From positions 62,001 to 126,000 of the forward strand of contig NZ_JALBUT010000008.1 of the NCBI RefSeq assembly GCF_033971905.1: a stretch of DNA of 64,000 nt. The letters run 5' to 3'. Positions 26,008-34,687 of this stretch are shown here, piece after piece. A model generated the notes under the pieces. That model was given only the letters and a program-made list of their open reading frames with translations. It had not been told where the DNA came from and searched no databases. Every line of letters begins with the position of its first letter. Position 1 is the stretch's first letter. A program made the translations under genes and the position numbers. This DNA comes from Intestinicryptomonas porci (lineage in GTDB: Bacteria; Verrucomicrobiota; Verrucomicrobiia; Opitutales; Intestinicryptomonadaceae).

Positions 26008-26065
26008 CAAAAAGCCCGCAAACGCTCTTGTTTGCAGGCTTTCTTAAATGGCGGGAGAGGTGGGA
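26008..26065. repeat. Direct repeat copy B: tRNA-Arg 3' end plus terminator
   Basis: This is the copy joined to the intact tRNA-Arg (26049-26124). See copy A at 25806-25867. Confidence 0.92.
26009..26046 (-). terminator. Terminator of tRNA-Arg
   Basis: On the - strand AAGCCTGCAAAC/GTTTGCGGGCTT encloses AAGAGC and is followed by a T-run, starting directly after the encoded CCA. Confidence 0.88.
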
Positions 26066-26124
26066 CTCGAACCCACGACCAACGGTTTAGAAAACCGCTG
26101 CTCTATCCACTGAGCTACACTCCC
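26049..26124 (-). tRNA. tRNA-Arg (anticodon TCT)
   Basis: This 76-nt tRNA has the acceptor GGGAGTG/CTCTCCC (one mismatch), a D-arm GCTCAGTGGATAGAGC and the anticodon loop TTTCTAA, read as TCT (codon AGA). The T-arm is GTGGGTTCGAGTCCCAC, with discriminator G. CCA is encoded. Its 3' portion is duplicated 198 bp downstream, beside the hairpin array. Confidence 0.95.
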
Positions 26125-26143
26125 ATTTTTTTTAAAGATTTCT

Positions 26144-26171
26144 TTTATACCCTCTTTTTTTCTTCTATCAA
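26144..26171 (-). promoter_or_regulatory. Promoter of tRNA-Arg
   Basis: On the - strand TTGATA (26171-26166), 16 bp, then TATAAA (26149-26144), ending 20 nt before the tRNA 5' end. Confidence 0.65.
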
Positions 26172-26275
26172 GAAAATTTTTTAATCTCGCGCTATTTCGT
26201 TTCCTTATTTTTTGCTTTTATCAAACCGTTTTTTTAAGATTGTTCTTTGCGGAAATTTTTACAGAATATTTATTT

Positions 26276-27865
26276 ATGGTGTATGGCAATTTAAATTGGT
26301 TTAATGCAATGGCGGTTTTTAGGTTTTTGCTTGTTATGTTTGCAAGCTTGTTTATGTTGCCGGTGTTTGCGAAAGCCGTTGTGAAAGAAGGCATGCGCGA
26401 GGTTTTGCAGTCGGTTTTAAATTCGGGGGAGGATTTGGTTTTGGAGCCGAACGTGGTTTATGAGCTTGACGGTGCGTTGAATTTCAAAAAAGAAAATCAA
26501 AAGCTTTACACAAAAGGCGCGAAAAATCCTTCGGAGTATGCCGTGTTGAGGCTTGTTTCGGATGTTCAGTCGCGGCTTTTAAACGGATTGGGCGTGCGGG
26601 GAGTTGTCGTTAAAAATGTTGTTTTCGACGGTTCGAAGTATTCCGAAAACAGGAAGGTTGGAATTCGCGATAGTTTGGTGCAGATGGGAGGTCGCGGCGG
26701 CGACAATCAGGTTGTTCAAAACTGTGTGTTTTTAAATTCCAGGGGGTGGTCGATGTTGCACGTTTTCGAGCCTGCCAAGAACATTGGCATCTTTGACAAT
26801 TTTTTCTTTTCGTCGGGCGCGGATTGCCGCGGGTCGGGGGCGCATGCGGGAGAGTTTTTGCCTGTTTGGGGCGACGGAATTTCGCTTGCCTCGAAAAACT
26901 CCAAAGTCGAGGGTAACATAATCATAGATCCCACTGATGTCGGCATTGTGGTTTTTTGCGCGTCGGGTTCTTTGGTTAAAAGAAATGCTGTCGCCGCCGT
27001 TTCGCGGGAGGCTTTGGGCGGGATAAACATGGTTGACGCGGTTAAACATTATTTGATTTCCGACAAAAAATATGATTACCGAGGTGTTTGCGTCAGGGAA
27101 AATTTTGTGGAGGCGTTGGGGGCGCGCGTTCATATCGCGTATCCGATAGGAAAGCACATTTGGGGACCGGGCAAGAATGCGGGGAAGTCGGGCATAGTCC
27201 TGGTTGGCGGGGAGCTTTTGGAAAACGAGATGTCGGGCAAGTGCATGGGTTATGGCATTGCGGTTTCGGGGGCTGAAAATTTCATTGTAAAGGGAAATGT
27301 TTCAACTGCCAAATATTCGCGCATTGGAGACGGCTTGCGCTATAAACTTCCCGATGGTCCGTGCGCTTTCATATATGATTTTGAAACTGTCAAAGGCTGT
27401 GAATTGCAGCCTGAATTCAAGAAAAGCGTTTCGCATATCATTCATTTGCTTGCGTGCAATTTTGGTAAGAAGCGCGAAGATTTGGGCGGATTCAGAATGT
27501 ACGGCTATGGAGATTTTGAGGCGGAGGGCGCGATAGAAACCGCGTATCTTGAAATGCTTTGCCGCGAGCCTTCCCTTTCTGAATTTGAATACTGGAAGGC
27601 CAAAATAAACGATGAACGGCTTTCAGCCGACGCAATCCGTTTAGAGCTTTTGAAGTCGGGCGAATTCAAGAAGCTTTTTGGCGATGTAAAGCCTTGCGAT
27701 TTGCATTGTTTCAGGGCGGCGGTTTGGCTTAATTCGTTCTCGGAGTTGTCCGCAAAAAAAGAATGGGCTTTGGCAGACGCAAAAGACAGGATGAATATGC
27801 TTTGGCGCAGTGTTTCGGGCAGGGCAGACGGCGCAAAAAAAGGCGCGCAAAAACGCGCGCCATGA
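26276..27865 (+). CDS. Secreted parallel beta-helix protein with DUF4214-like C-terminus
   Basis: The protein has an N-terminal hydrophobic signal (FRFLLVMFASLFMLPVFAKA). Three in-frame ATGs are possible (26240, 26276, 26309); the last would give the neatest signal peptide and I list the middle one as a compromise. Residues about 60-380 show the periodic V-x-N-x-x-F/I pattern of a right-handed beta-helix, as in pectate-lyase-like or glycan-binding proteins: VVKNVVFDGS, VVQNCVFLNS, VEGNIII, VKRNAV. Near the C-terminus, AYLEMLCREPSLSEFEYWKAK...LLKSGEF resembles DUF4214 repeats found in secreted or S-layer-like proteins. Catalysis cannot be claimed. The last codons double as the trpB terminator on the other strand. 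Confidence 0.7.
   Translation: MVYGNLNWFNAMAVFRFLLVMFASLFMLPVFAKAVVKEGMREVLQSVLNSGEDLVLEPNVVYELDGALNFKKENQKLYTKGAKNPSEYAVLRLVSDVQSRLLNGLGVRGVVVKNVVFDGSKYSENRKVGIRDSLVQMGGRGGDNQVVQNCVFLNSRGWSMLHVFEPAKNIGIFDNFFFSSGADCRGSGAHAGEFLPVWGDGISLASKNSKVEGNIIIDPTDVGIVVFCASGSLVKRNAVAAVSREALGGINMVDAVKHYLISDKKYDYRGVCVRENFVEALGARVHIAYPIGKHIWGPGKNAGKSGIVLVGGELLENEMSGKCMGYGIAVSGAENFIVKGNVSTAKYSRIGDGLRYKLPDGPCAFIYDFETVKGCELQPEFKKSVSHIIHLLACNFGKKREDLGGFRMYGYGDFEAEGAIETAYLEMLCREPSLSEFEYWKAKINDERLSADAIRLELLKSGEFKKLFGDVKPCDLHCFRAAVWLNSFSELSAKKEWALADAKDRMNMLWRSVSGRADGAKKGAQKRAP
27835..27861 (-). terminator. Terminator of trpB2, inside the 3' end of the beta-helix gene
   Basis: On the - strand GGCGCGC and GCGCGCC form a 7-bp G+C stem followed by seven T. 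It lies within the last codons (Lys/Ala/Gln/Arg-rich tail) of the + strand gene. Confidence 0.88.
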
Positions 27866-27878
27866 AAATTTGCATTTA

Positions 27879-29246
27879 TCAGCCGACTTTCGGCAGGCGA
27901 GAGAGGCTTTCCTGCAATTCCGCGTCCGTCGGGATATAGTCGGTCATTTGGCGGTCGTTGTACTTTTGGTAGGCATACATGTCGAAATATCCCGTGCCTG
28001 TCAAGCCGAAGAGGATTGTTTTTGCTTCGCCCGTTTCTTTGCATTTCAAGGCTTCGTCCATTGCCGCTTTGATTGCGTGGCTGCTTTCGGGAGCCGGCAA
28101 AGTTCCTTCAACTCTCGCGAACTTAACGGCGGCTTCAAACACTGAAGTCTGGTCAACGGAAACTGCTTCCAACAGCTTGTCGTCGTAAAGCTGGGACAAT
28201 ATCGGGCTCATTCCGTGGTAGCGCAATCCGCCCGCGTGGTTTGCAGACGGCATAAATTCAGCACCGAGCGTGTACATTTTGGAAAGCGGGCAGACCATGC
28301 CCGTGTCGCAATAGTCATATGCAAATTTGCCGCGCGTAAGGCTTGGGCATGATGCCGGCTCTACTGCGATAAATCTGTAATCGGCTTCACCCCTTAATTT
28401 TTCGCCCATAAACGGCGCAATCAATCCGCCGAGGTTTGAACCGCCGCCCGCGCATCCGATTATTATGTCGGGCTTTATGCCGTATTTTTCAAGCGCGATT
28501 TTCGATTCAAGCCCAATTATCGACTGGTGCAGCATAACCTGGTTTAGCACCGAGCCCAAAACATAGCGGTAGCCGTCGGTGTTTGTTGCGGCTTCCACCG
28601 CTTCCGAAATCGCGCAACCGAGGCTTCCCGAAGTGTTGGGATGTTCCGACAAAATTTTCCTGCCGACCTGCGTGGTGTCTGAGGGCGAAGGCGTTACCGA
28701 CGCTCCGTAAGTGCGCATTACTTCTCTTCTGAATGGTTTTTGCTCGTATGAGCACTTAACCATGTAAACTCTGCAGTCCAGCCCGAAAAATCCGCAAGCC
28801 ATTGAAAGGGCAGTTCCCCACTGTCCCGCGCCCGTTTCGGTTGTCACGCCTTTCAGCCCCTGCTTTTTCGCGTAATAGGCTTGCGCGATTGCGGAATTGA
28901 GCTTATGGCTTCCCGAGGTGTTGTTGCCTTCAAATTTATAGTAAATTTTTGCGGGAGTTTTCAGCTCCTTTTCTAAAAAGTATGCTCTGATTAGCGGGGA
29001 CGGGCGGTACATTTTATAGAAATCCAAAATTTCCGAGGGGATTTCCGTATATTGGTTTGTGTTGTCGAGTTCCTGCTTTACAAGCTCGCCGCAGAAGACT
29101 GCTTCGAGTTCGCCTGCCGTCATGGGCTTTAATGTTTGCGGGTTCAAAAGCGGGGCGGGCTTTTTTTTCATGTCCGCGCGCACGTTATACCACGCATTAG
29201 GCATTTCTTTTTCGTTTAAATAAATTTTGTATGGAATTTCGCTCAT
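27879..29246 (-). CDS. trpB2: TrpB2-type tryptophan synthase beta-like enzyme
   Basis: The 455-residue PLP enzyme has Lys115 in SGSHKLNSA and the phosphate-binding GCAGGGSNLGG around 265. Its long N-terminal arm and extra helices are typical of the TrpB2 branch (TIGR01415-type) rather than the ~400-residue TrpB1. Tryptophan synthase beta converts indole and serine to tryptophan. TrpB2 often acts without TrpA, and no trpA or other trp gene is nearby, which fits a stand-alone indole-salvage or serine-related role. It ends against the beta-helix gene, from which it is separated by 13 bp. Confidence 0.92.
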   Translation of the reverse strand: MSEIPYKIYLNEKEMPNAWYNVRADMKKKPAPLLNPQTLKPMTAGELEAVFCGELVKQELDNTNQYTEIPSEILDFYKMYRPSPLIRAYFLEKELKTPAKIYYKFEGNNTSGSHKLNSAIAQAYYAKKQGLKGVTTETGAGQWGTALSMACGFFGLDCRVYMVKCSYEQKPFRREVMRTYGASVTPSPSDTTQVGRKILSEHPNTSGSLGCAISEAVEAATNTDGYRYVLGSVLNQVMLHQSIIGLESKIALEKYGIKPDIIIGCAGGGSNLGGLIAPFMGEKLRGEADYRFIAVEPASCPSLTRGKFAYDYCDTGMVCPLSKMYTLGAEFMPSANHAGGLRYHGMSPILSQLYDDKLLEAVSVDQTSVFEAAVKFARVEGTLPAPESSHAIKAAMDEALKCKETGEAKTILFGLTGTGYFDMYAYQKYNDRQMTDYIPTDAELQESLSRLPKVG

Positions 29247-29327
29247 GGATATTTTTTTAATGATTGACCGCAGTCTTACTCAAAACTGTCTCTTTTTCAA
29301 ATACAAAATTTTGCGCGGGGGCGTCTT

Positions 29328-30035
29328 TTAATTTTCAACGACCGGCAAAATCTGTTTTGTGTCAAGCGGAATGCTTTCTGATTTCGGAATGTTGGTTGAG
29401 AACACATAGAGTATCGCGCGCTCCGATTCGGTTCCGCCGAGCATTCTTTGAATCATGAGCTTTGGCTTTTTTCTTGTGTCTAATATTGAAATAAGCCCCA
29501 TTTTGTATTTTCCCCTCATCGGGAAGTCCGCTTTCCAAATTTCAAACGAATTCAAAAAATGCAGCTTGTTTTTGTATGTTGCCCCAATCTTGTAAGGGGA
29601 CAGATTTATTATTGCGGAGGAGCCGATTGGTATGTTTTCAAAAGAAATGTCGGCAACTTTGGTTTCGAGTTTTTCTTTTTCGGGGATAATTCCCAATACA
29701 AGGCTGTTTGATGAGGCGTTGAAAGTTGCCGCCTTTTCAAAATATTCCTTACCGTCTTCGAGCTTCCTGTAAAAAAGGTTTATCTTTTTGTTTTTTGCGA
29801 CGGTGTATTTTTCTCCAAGCTGTTGTTTGGGCGCGAAATGAACGCGCGCATAGTATTCTCCGACTTGCGCGTAAAGGGCGGGCTGTGAATTTTCTTCCCC
29901 GAGCCAAATCAAATGAAATGCGGTTGTGTTTACGTTTGGTTTTGGCCAGGAATAATTTTCCAATACTCTGCTTTTTTCTGCCGATAAACAAAGCAGCGGC
30001 AATGTTGTCAAGATGGCAAGTAGCAATTTTTTCAT
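29328..30035 (-). CDS. Secreted protein of unknown function
   Basis: The 235-residue protein has a signal peptide (MKKLLLAILTTLPLLCLS, cleavage about residue 18-19). The rest is predicted beta-rich with no recognised motif. It contains phrases such as FHLIWLGEENSQPALYAQVGEYY and SSAIINLSPYKIGATYKNKLHF. It is transcribed divergently from the Verru_Chthon-like gene, 68 bp away, so the two may share a regulatory region. I do not recognise the family. Confidence 0.7.
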   Translation of the reverse strand: MKKLLLAILTTLPLLCLSAEKSRVLENYSWPKPNVNTTAFHLIWLGEENSQPALYAQVGEYYARVHFAPKQQLGEKYTVAKNKKINLFYRKLEDGKEYFEKAATFNASSNSLVLGIIPEKEKLETKVADISFENIPIGSSAIINLSPYKIGATYKNKLHFLNSFEIWKADFPMRGKYKMGLISILDTRKKPKLMIQRMLGGTESERAILYVFSTNIPKSESIPLDTKQILPVVEN

Positions 30036-30103
30036 TGATTTATTATATAAATATGTATTTACTATACATTAAATAAATTTTTACTACCATACCAATTACT
30101 ATC

Positions 30104-33100
30104 ATGCAATATAAAAACGTTAGAAAGCGCAAGGCGTTTGCGCTTGTGCTTGCCATAGGCGCGATGGCGTTTATGGTTTTGCTCACTCTTACGCTTTCGG
30201 CGATAATAAGTTCAAAATTGCGCATTTTAAACGCCCAAAAAGAACAGCGCATGGCGCGCGCAAATGCCCTCCTTGGATTGAGCGCGGCGGTTTCAAGTTT
30301 GCAGAAGTCTCTCGGCCCCGACATGGCAGTTTCAGCTCCTGCCACGATTTTGGACGCCGATCCCGACACAGTTAAAATAGACGATGTCCGCTCTCCGTTT
30401 TTGGTGGGGGCTTTCAAGGTAAACAGGGGCGATGAATTTTCCACTCCGCTTGAGTTGCAGGAAAAAAACAGGGAGTATGCCGACAGGCTGAAAAACAGGG
30501 AGTCTGTTTTTGATTTAAACGCGGTAAGCTGGCTTGTTTCGAGCAATGCGCCTGTTAGAAATCCCGCAACGCAGTCTTTGCGCGAACTTAACGGCGAGGT
30601 CGTGAAGCTTGCGGAATACAAGCAGCTTGAAGAGTATCCGAGCGACTTTGGAGGATTTGTGGAAGCCTCTTCGAAGTTGGGGGAAGTAGAGGTTTTGGCG
30701 GGAAAAATTCCGCTTAAAAACGGCTCTTACGCCTGGTGGGTGAGCGACGAGAGCGTCAAGGCGAAGATAAATCTGACACGTCCCGACACCTATCTTGACG
30801 GCGAGGACATGGGAGATGCCGCGTCTTTTTCCGCTCCCGCAGATGCGAGGATTGCGCAAATTTCAAATTTGGATTTCTTGGAAAGCCTTTCGAGATTGCA
30901 GCTTAATCCGTTTTTGCCGTCCTTTTCCAAAGAATCCGCCTTGGCTCTTAGAAAAATCAGCTCTTTGGACGAATTTTCAATTCTCGATTCAAGCCTGAAG
31001 GATTGGGCAAAGGACAACAAGGGCGACTATACGGCGGTATCCGCAGGCTTGCCCGTTGACGTTGCAAACGGCAGGCTTAAAGAGGATCTTACCGTATATT
31101 TGCAGACGGGAAAAGGGCTTAACGATTCCGACCCGATAATACGCGGAAGCGGAGATTCCGACCCCGACTATACGGGCGTCGATTTCGGGATTTCAGACTA
31201 TTCGCAAAATATGCCGCGAATGGGGCTTTTGAAAGGCTTTGCAAATTTGGTTTCGGACGGCGAAAACGGGCGCACCCCGAAGTTTGAAACCGCAGTTGAG
31301 CCTCTCGGGCACAAATCAACCCCGTCGGAGGTTCAGCACGGTATTTTCCCCGTGGTTTCCGCCATAACATACCACTTCCAGCTTTTTTACGACAACAATT
31401 TGTCAACCGACAACAACATAAATTTATACCTCATGTTCTATCCGCGCGTCCGAATTTGGAATCCGCACAGCGTGAGGCTTGAAAGGTCCGACTATATTTT
31501 AAAAATCGGCTTGCCGTACACCATACAGGTGTTCGCCGCCGAAAGCCTCGTTAACGGAAGCAGCAACCGAAGAATAGGAGCGTTGATTGCCCGCGGCGAC
31601 ACAGAACGCTATTTGGTTGATCCTCAAAATGCGGAAACTGCATATTATTATAATCCGTATGCCGTTTTCAGCGCAGGCTCGTCTTACGGAACTTTTGAAA
31701 AGCATTTTACAGACGTTTTGAAAAACAGAATGTTAAAGAGAGGAAAGGGCGTCAGAAGCGGCGGCAATTTAAAAGACGAGGGAATGCCCGCCATCTCGCT
31801 TGGCATTAAAGATCTCGCGTTAAACCCGGGCGAAAATGTCGAGCTTACCATTCAGAAAACCGCGGAGTTTCGCGATTCCTCGTTCGGCAATGCCGACGGC
31901 ATGGTGCGTTCGACAAACATAAATTCGCTTCCGTTGCTTGAGCCCGGAGTTGTGGCGCACCCGAGCGCGCGCACCATCGAGGCAAACAAGGGGGGGGCGT
32001 ATTTTCCCGTAAATTCTGGGGCGAGGGTTTCCACAACCATTTCAAAGCAAAGCCTTTCTTCCGTTTGGGACAGCGATCCTTTCAGCATCTTAAAGCCGAG
32101 CGTGTTGCAGGCTTCAAAGCTTAAAACTCTCCACGCGAACTGGAGGGTTGTCCCGTCGTATTTTTTAAACAACGTAAGGGAGCAGGAGAAAACGAAATTC
32201 CCTCCGCGCCCAAGCTGTGAATTGTGGCGGGTTTCGGGCAAGAACGCTCCCGAGTTTTTGACTTCGATGGATTTTACCGCGTTAAACGAGGGTGGAAATC
32301 CGAATACCGCAAACGGCAAGGGCTTCTTTAATGACTACTGGTTTGTAGAGGGGCAGAACGAGCATAATTCAGTATTCATGCCTTACCGCTTTTCGACGGT
32401 TATCGGTTGGGACAATTCAATAATGAAAGAGTGGACAGGCTCTTCAGCGTACAGGGGATATTTCAGATACGGGGCGTTGGCGCAGCCTTCAAATTGCGGC
32501 TGGTATCAAATTGCATGCTCGATAGGCTACGGGCTTGCGGGCTACTTTCAAGATAGCGGAATTTACCAATGGGAAAACGGGGCGATGCCCGATTGCATAT
32601 TGCCGAGAATTCCGAAAAAAAGCGAGCTTGTCGGCGGGGCTTTGGGAGTCAACACTTTTAATAACGGGACTTCTTTTGTATCGAATGTGGAAGCCAACAC
32701 TGCTTTGGGTGTCGCGCCATACTACAATTTAAGCAGCGGTTCGAACAAGCCTTTCGGAATGCTGAAAGAGGGAAACTCCATCACTTATGACGACGCCCAC
32801 AACGCAAAAAATTCCGACAAAAAAGAAAGTATTTTGATGATTTCCCATTCATGGGCGATGTGTTCTTATTCCGCGCCGAAGGGCTGGGGCGGAATATACA
32901 ATTCTTCAAGAGTGTGGCCGTGGCCGATGCTTTCAAACTTCATGCGAGATAGCGGCGAGGCGTGCCGCGTTTACAAGCCGCACGGAATGGTTGCGCCTCT
33001 TGTCTGCCTGCAAAGCGACCCTCCGCGGAAATCGCTTTTGAGCGAAACTCACTTTGAAATTTCAAGCGGCACTTGGAACAGCTACAATCTCATTGACGAG

Positions 33101-34528
33101 AACGGAAAAATACCGAATAGCAGTGCGGTAAGGGGAAGCATGGACTGGATTTCAAATTATAGAAACACGGGCGACAGGTACTCTTCTTCCGACAGATACA
33201 CTGCTCCCGTTTTGATGGACTGCAAAATTTCGGGCAGTTCTTTGAACAATACAGACTGGGCGTTGGTAATTCCGATATTCGATTATCCGCGCAACAAAGA
33301 CGACATGATGAGCCTTGCCGCATTTTCAAACGCAAATCTTTCAATGTTTGTCTGGCAGCCGACTTTCGCCTTTGCCGAAGGCTTTGCAAATCCGTTCGTA
33401 AGGCGCGACGCGGTCATAAACAAAGCTGACAGCGTTCTTCACGAAAACGAGCTCATAGACATATCTTACCTTCTAAACGCTTCTGTTTGGGACAGGTTTT
33501 TCCTTTCGACTTTCCCGCAAAAGAACGCCCCGTCTGTCATAGAGGCGGGAATGCGCCTTCCCAACACCCGCAATTTTTTGGCGTCTGTGCCCGAAGACAA
33601 ATCCGAGCTGTACGGCTCGGAGGACGCTCTTAAAAACGCCGCGAGATTTATTGCGGTTGACGGCGCGTTCAACGTAAATTCAACTTCGTACGAGGCGTGG
33701 AGGGCACTGCTTGGCGGGCTTTTGGGAACTCAAAAAAAATCTGTCCTTGAAGGCGATTATCCAAAGTCGGTAAATTCTTCCAATCCCGACGAATATTACA
33801 TGCCGAATCCCGGCAACCTAAATCCGCTCTTGTCTCCGCAAGATGAAACTTTCAACTTCGGATTTAGAGACGCACAGGCAGGGCGCAACATCAGCAAGTC
33901 CGACATCGACCGCCTTGCGCGCGAGATTGTCGCCGAAGTCAAGCGCAGGGCGCCGTTTTTCAGCCTTGCCGACTTTGTGAACCGCCGCCTTATCCCGTAT
34001 TCACAGGCAAAGTCCGACGAGAGTTTGAATTACCAGTCGCTCATGGGAACCATATCCGCCGCAATCGACCGTCTGGAAAACGATGACTTAAATTCAAACA
34101 AAAAGGGTACTTTTTACACCGATTTCAATTACCAAAAAAGAGAAGCCCTCACATCTCTTACAAATGTGAACAAGGTTTTTAAGGAGTACGAAAACAGCGA
34201 GGAGTTTGCGGAAAATTCATTCAGCACCGTTTTGGGCAAGAAATACCAGCGTTTCATGGGGCTTCCCGGCGCGGTTTTGAAGCAGTCGCAAATTTTAAAC
34301 GCGATAGGCCCCATCATAACGGCGAGAGGGGACACTTTCACTGTCAGGGCGTTTGGCGAATACAAAAACCCGATGTCCGACTCTTCCGCAAAAATGTATT
34401 GCGAGGCCGTTGTCCAGCGTTCGGTCGAACCCGTTGAAAGCGGCGACGACAAGCTTTCCCCCCATGGGGCTTTCGGGCGCAAATTCAAAATCGTTTCATT
34501 CAGGTGGCTTTCCCCGAGCGAGTTGTAA
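30104..34528 (+). CDS. Large pseudopilin-like protein resembling Verru_Chthon cassette protein A
   Basis: The 1474-residue protein starts with a basic stretch and a single transmembrane helix (about 10-33: AFALVLAIGAMAFMVLLTLTL). A helical region with ARANALLGLSAAVSSLQKSLGPD follows. This matches the N-terminal layout of GspK-like pseudopilins and of the large 'Verru_Chthon cassette protein A' family (TIGR02600) of Verrucomicrobia. The late block IVAEVKRRAPFFSLADFVNRRL is also a hallmark of that family. The body is predicted extracytoplasmic. Companion proteins B, C and D, usually next to A, are not seen here. The biological role of the family is unknown. It is transcribed divergently from an unknown secreted protein. 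Confidence 0.65.
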   Translation: MQYKNVRKRKAFALVLAIGAMAFMVLLTLTLSAIISSKLRILNAQKEQRMARANALLGLSAAVSSLQKSLGPDMAVSAPATILDADPDTVKIDDVRSPFLVGAFKVNRGDEFSTPLELQEKNREYADRLKNRESVFDLNAVSWLVSSNAPVRNPATQSLRELNGEVVKLAEYKQLEEYPSDFGGFVEASSKLGEVEVLAGKIPLKNGSYAWWVSDESVKAKINLTRPDTYLDGEDMGDAASFSAPADARIAQISNLDFLESLSRLQLNPFLPSFSKESALALRKISSLDEFSILDSSLKDWAKDNKGDYTAVSAGLPVDVANGRLKEDLTVYLQTGKGLNDSDPIIRGSGDSDPDYTGVDFGISDYSQNMPRMGLLKGFANLVSDGENGRTPKFETAVEPLGHKSTPSEVQHGIFPVVSAITYHFQLFYDNNLSTDNNINLYLMFYPRVRIWNPHSVRLERSDYILKIGLPYTIQVFAAESLVNGSSNRRIGALIARGDTERYLVDPQNAETAYYYNPYAVFSAGSSYGTFEKHFTDVLKNRMLKRGKGVRSGGNLKDEGMPAISLGIKDLALNPGENVELTIQKTAEFRDSSFGNADGMVRSTNINSLPLLEPGVVAHPSARTIEANKGGAYFPVNSGARVSTTISKQSLSSVWDSDPFSILKPSVLQASKLKTLHANWRVVPSYFLNNVREQEKTKFPPRPSCELWRVSGKNAPEFLTSMDFTALNEGGNPNTANGKGFFNDYWFVEGQNEHNSVFMPYRFSTVIGWDNSIMKEWTGSSAYRGYFRYGALAQPSNCGWYQIACSIGYGLAGYFQDSGIYQWENGAMPDCILPRIPKKSELVGGALGVNTFNNGTSFVSNVEANTALGVAPYYNLSSGSNKPFGMLKEGNSITYDDAHNAKNSDKKESILMISHSWAMCSYSAPKGWGGIYNSSRVWPWPMLSNFMRDSGEACRVYKPHGMVAPLVCLQSDPPRKSLLSETHFEISSGTWNSYNLIDENGKIPNSSAVRGSMDWISNYRNTGDRYSSSDRYTAPVLMDCKISGSSLNNTDWALVIPIFDYPRNKDDMMSLAAFSNANLSMFVWQPTFAFAEGFANPFVRRDAVINKADSVLHENELIDISYLLNASVWDRFFLSTFPQKNAPSVIEAGMRLPNTRNFLASVPEDKSELYGSEDALKNAARFIAVDGAFNVNSTSYEAWRALLGGLLGTQKKSVLEGDYPKSVNSSNPDEYYMPNPGNLNPLLSPQDETFNFGFRDAQAGRNISKSDIDRLAREIVAEVKRRAPFFSLADFVNRRLIPYSQAKSDESLNYQSLMGTISAAIDRLENDDLNSNKKGTFYTDFNYQKREALTSLTNVNKVFKEYENSEEFAENSFSTVLGKKYQRFMGLPGAVLKQSQILNAIGPIITARGDTFTVRAFGEYKNPMSDSSAKMYCEAVVQRSVEPVESGDDKLSPHGAFGRKFKIVSFRWLSPSEL

Positions 34529-34687
34529 AAAGCTTTTTATTCCGCCTTTTTTGACGATGATGCAAATAAGAAATTTCATTTCCGAGACATTCGATTTTAT
34601 TGCGCGTTTCGGCATTTGGGAATTTTATTTTTATATTGAACATTCTTTTTTTGGTGTCATCTTAAAATAGAGAAAACAAGGTGTTTT

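Noticed and set aside
25981..26184. Open frame of 67 codons containing GGTRTHDQRFRKPLL
   Set aside because: It is the antisense of tRNA-Arg plus part of the hairpin element; this peptide is a well-known artefact of tRNA-Arg on the opposite strand.
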